Assembly: GCF_014836665.1 (NCBI RefSeq) | Contig: NZ_JACSQJ010000003.1 | Location: 62,001-126,000, forward strand | DNA length: 64,000 nucleotides | Source: Luteimonas colneyensis | GTDB taxonomy: Bacteria; Pseudomonadota; Gammaproteobacteria; Xanthomonadales; Xanthomonadaceae | Reading direction: 5' to 3' | Shown: piece by piece, positions 63,563-64,000 of the stretch | How positions within the stretch are numbered: the first letter of the stretch is position 1 | How the letters are laid out: the number at the start of each line of letters is the position of its first letter | Made by a program: the position numbers and the translations under genes | The notes under the pieces: generated by a model | The model's database searches: none | Told to the model about the DNA's origin: nothing | What the model saw: the letters and a program-made list of their open reading frames with translations, nothing else

Positions 63563-64000
63563 GGCGGACGGTCTTCAGCAGGTCGTTGACGTTGCGCAGC
63601 AGCTCGTTCTCCTGGTACGGCTTGCCCAGGTAGCGCTCGACGCCGATCTCGAACGCGCGCTGGCGATGCTTCTCGCCGGTACGCGAGGTGATCATGATGA
63701 TCGGCACGCTGCGCAGGCGCGGGTCGGCCTTCATGGCCGTGGCCAGCTCGTAGCCGTCCATCCGCGGCATCTCGATGTCGAGCAGCATCAGGTCGGGCAC
63801 GCGCTCGGCCATGCGCTCCAGCGCGTCGAGGCCGTCCTTCGCGGTCGAGACCTCGAAGTTGTGGCGTTCCAGCACGCGCCCGGTGACCTTGCGCATGGTG
63901 ATCGAGTCGTCGACCACCATGACCAGCGGCACGCGGCGCTGCTCGGGCGTCTCCACCGGCGCGGCATCGCGCGGCAGGGCGACCTGCTGGCGGCGCACCA
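63555..64000 (-). CDS. C-terminal receiver domain of ChpA/PilL-type hybrid kinase, partial
   Basis: A 148-codon stretch open to the window end, so the gene's start lies outside. It is a complete CheY-like receiver: LVMVVDDSITMRKVTGRVLE (acidic pair), LMLLDIEMPRMDGYELA (phospho-Asp) and ITSRTGEKHRQRAFEIGVERYLGKPY (Thr/Ser and Lys). Such receivers end the large Hpt-CheA kinases ChpA/PilL of type IV pilus signalling. The downstream CheB- and CheW-like genes support this reading. No earlier domain can be seen here. Confidence 0.8.
   Translation of the reverse strand, partial: VRRQQVALPRDAAPVETPEQRRVPLVMVVDDSITMRKVTGRVLERHNFEVSTAKDGLDALERMAERVPDLMLLDIEMPRMDGYELATAMKADPRLRSVPIIMITSRTGEKHRQRAFEIGVERYLGKPYQENELLRNVNDLLKTVRHG

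Overview
The window is very GC-rich (about 70 percent by eye), densely packed and uses GTG starts freely. Gene content and order point to a gammaproteobacterium of the Xanthomonadaceae/Lysobacteraceae (Lysobacter, Luteimonas or a close relative). Supporting marks are an lptD-surA-pdxA-rsmA-apaG-apaH run, an ahpC-ahpF-oxyR run, a secreted subtilisin with two C-terminal PPC domains, a wrbA-DUF2069 pair and the end of a type IV pilus chemosensory (Chp-type) cluster. This is inference from family recognition; no database search was possible. It is ordinary chromosome: I see no prophage, plasmid, insertion sequence, CRISPR array, rRNA or tRNA.

Layout. 1-5.7 kb: SPINDLY-type glycosyltransferase (cut by the window edge), polyphosphate kinase 2, thioredoxin lipoprotein and YihY membrane protein, wrbA-DUF2069, a half-length asparaginase. 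5.7-10.5 kb: secreted M28 and S8 peptidases, sufT, a small membrane protein. 10.5-15.1 kb: proton-translocating transhydrogenase genes pntAa, pntAb and pntB, split by an oppositely oriented sigma factor/membrane protein/DUF3106 module. 15.1-19.9 kb: two tandem DUF1631 paralogues. 19.9-24.1 kb: nitroreductase, exonuclease, NUDIX, prolyl aminopeptidase, prmC. 24.1-28.1 kb: peroxide defence (OxyR box, ahpC, ahpF, oxyR, msrA). 28.2-33 kb: glnS, Cys-rich lipoprotein, deaminase, rlmM, EF-hand protein. 33-35.4 kb: two ubiquinone hydroxylases. 35.5-37.6 kb: membrane protein, cobalamin adenosyltransferase, deacetylase-family protein. 37.7-44.5 kb: lptD to apaH. 44.5-48 kb (minus strand): dgkA, terC-like, lgt, thyA, folA. 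48-57.2 kb: SGNH lipoprotein, unknown exported protein, LysM cysteine-peptidase-like protein, response regulator/kinase plus MacAB-like transporter, DUF962, mazG. 57.2-61.4 kb: cysQ-nudE, bioA and rsmE, separated by nested inverted-repeat elements. 61.4-64 kb: chpC-like CheW, a CheB-like protein lacking the catalytic residues, and the receiver end of a ChpA/PilL-type kinase.

How the genes work together. The best-supported circuit is peroxide defence. OxyR carries cysteines at 199 and 208, an OxyR-type operator (two near-consensus half-sites, two weaker) overlaps the ahpC promoter region, and a UNCG-capped hairpin between ahpC and ahpF could set unequal expression. LptD, SurA and Lgt serve outer-envelope biogenesis. 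The response regulator/kinase pair directly precedes a MacA-like adaptor, an ABC ATPase and a permease, so it probably senses and drives that exporter.

The most unusual structures are the nested palindromic repeats at 57.3 and 60.3 kb (CGGAT words spaced 9-10 bp), the apparently catalytically dead CheB-like protein in the pilus signalling cluster, the interrupted pnt locus, the DUF1631 pair with an in-frame hexanucleotide repeat, and a LysM protein with a Cys/His/Asn set but no signal peptide.
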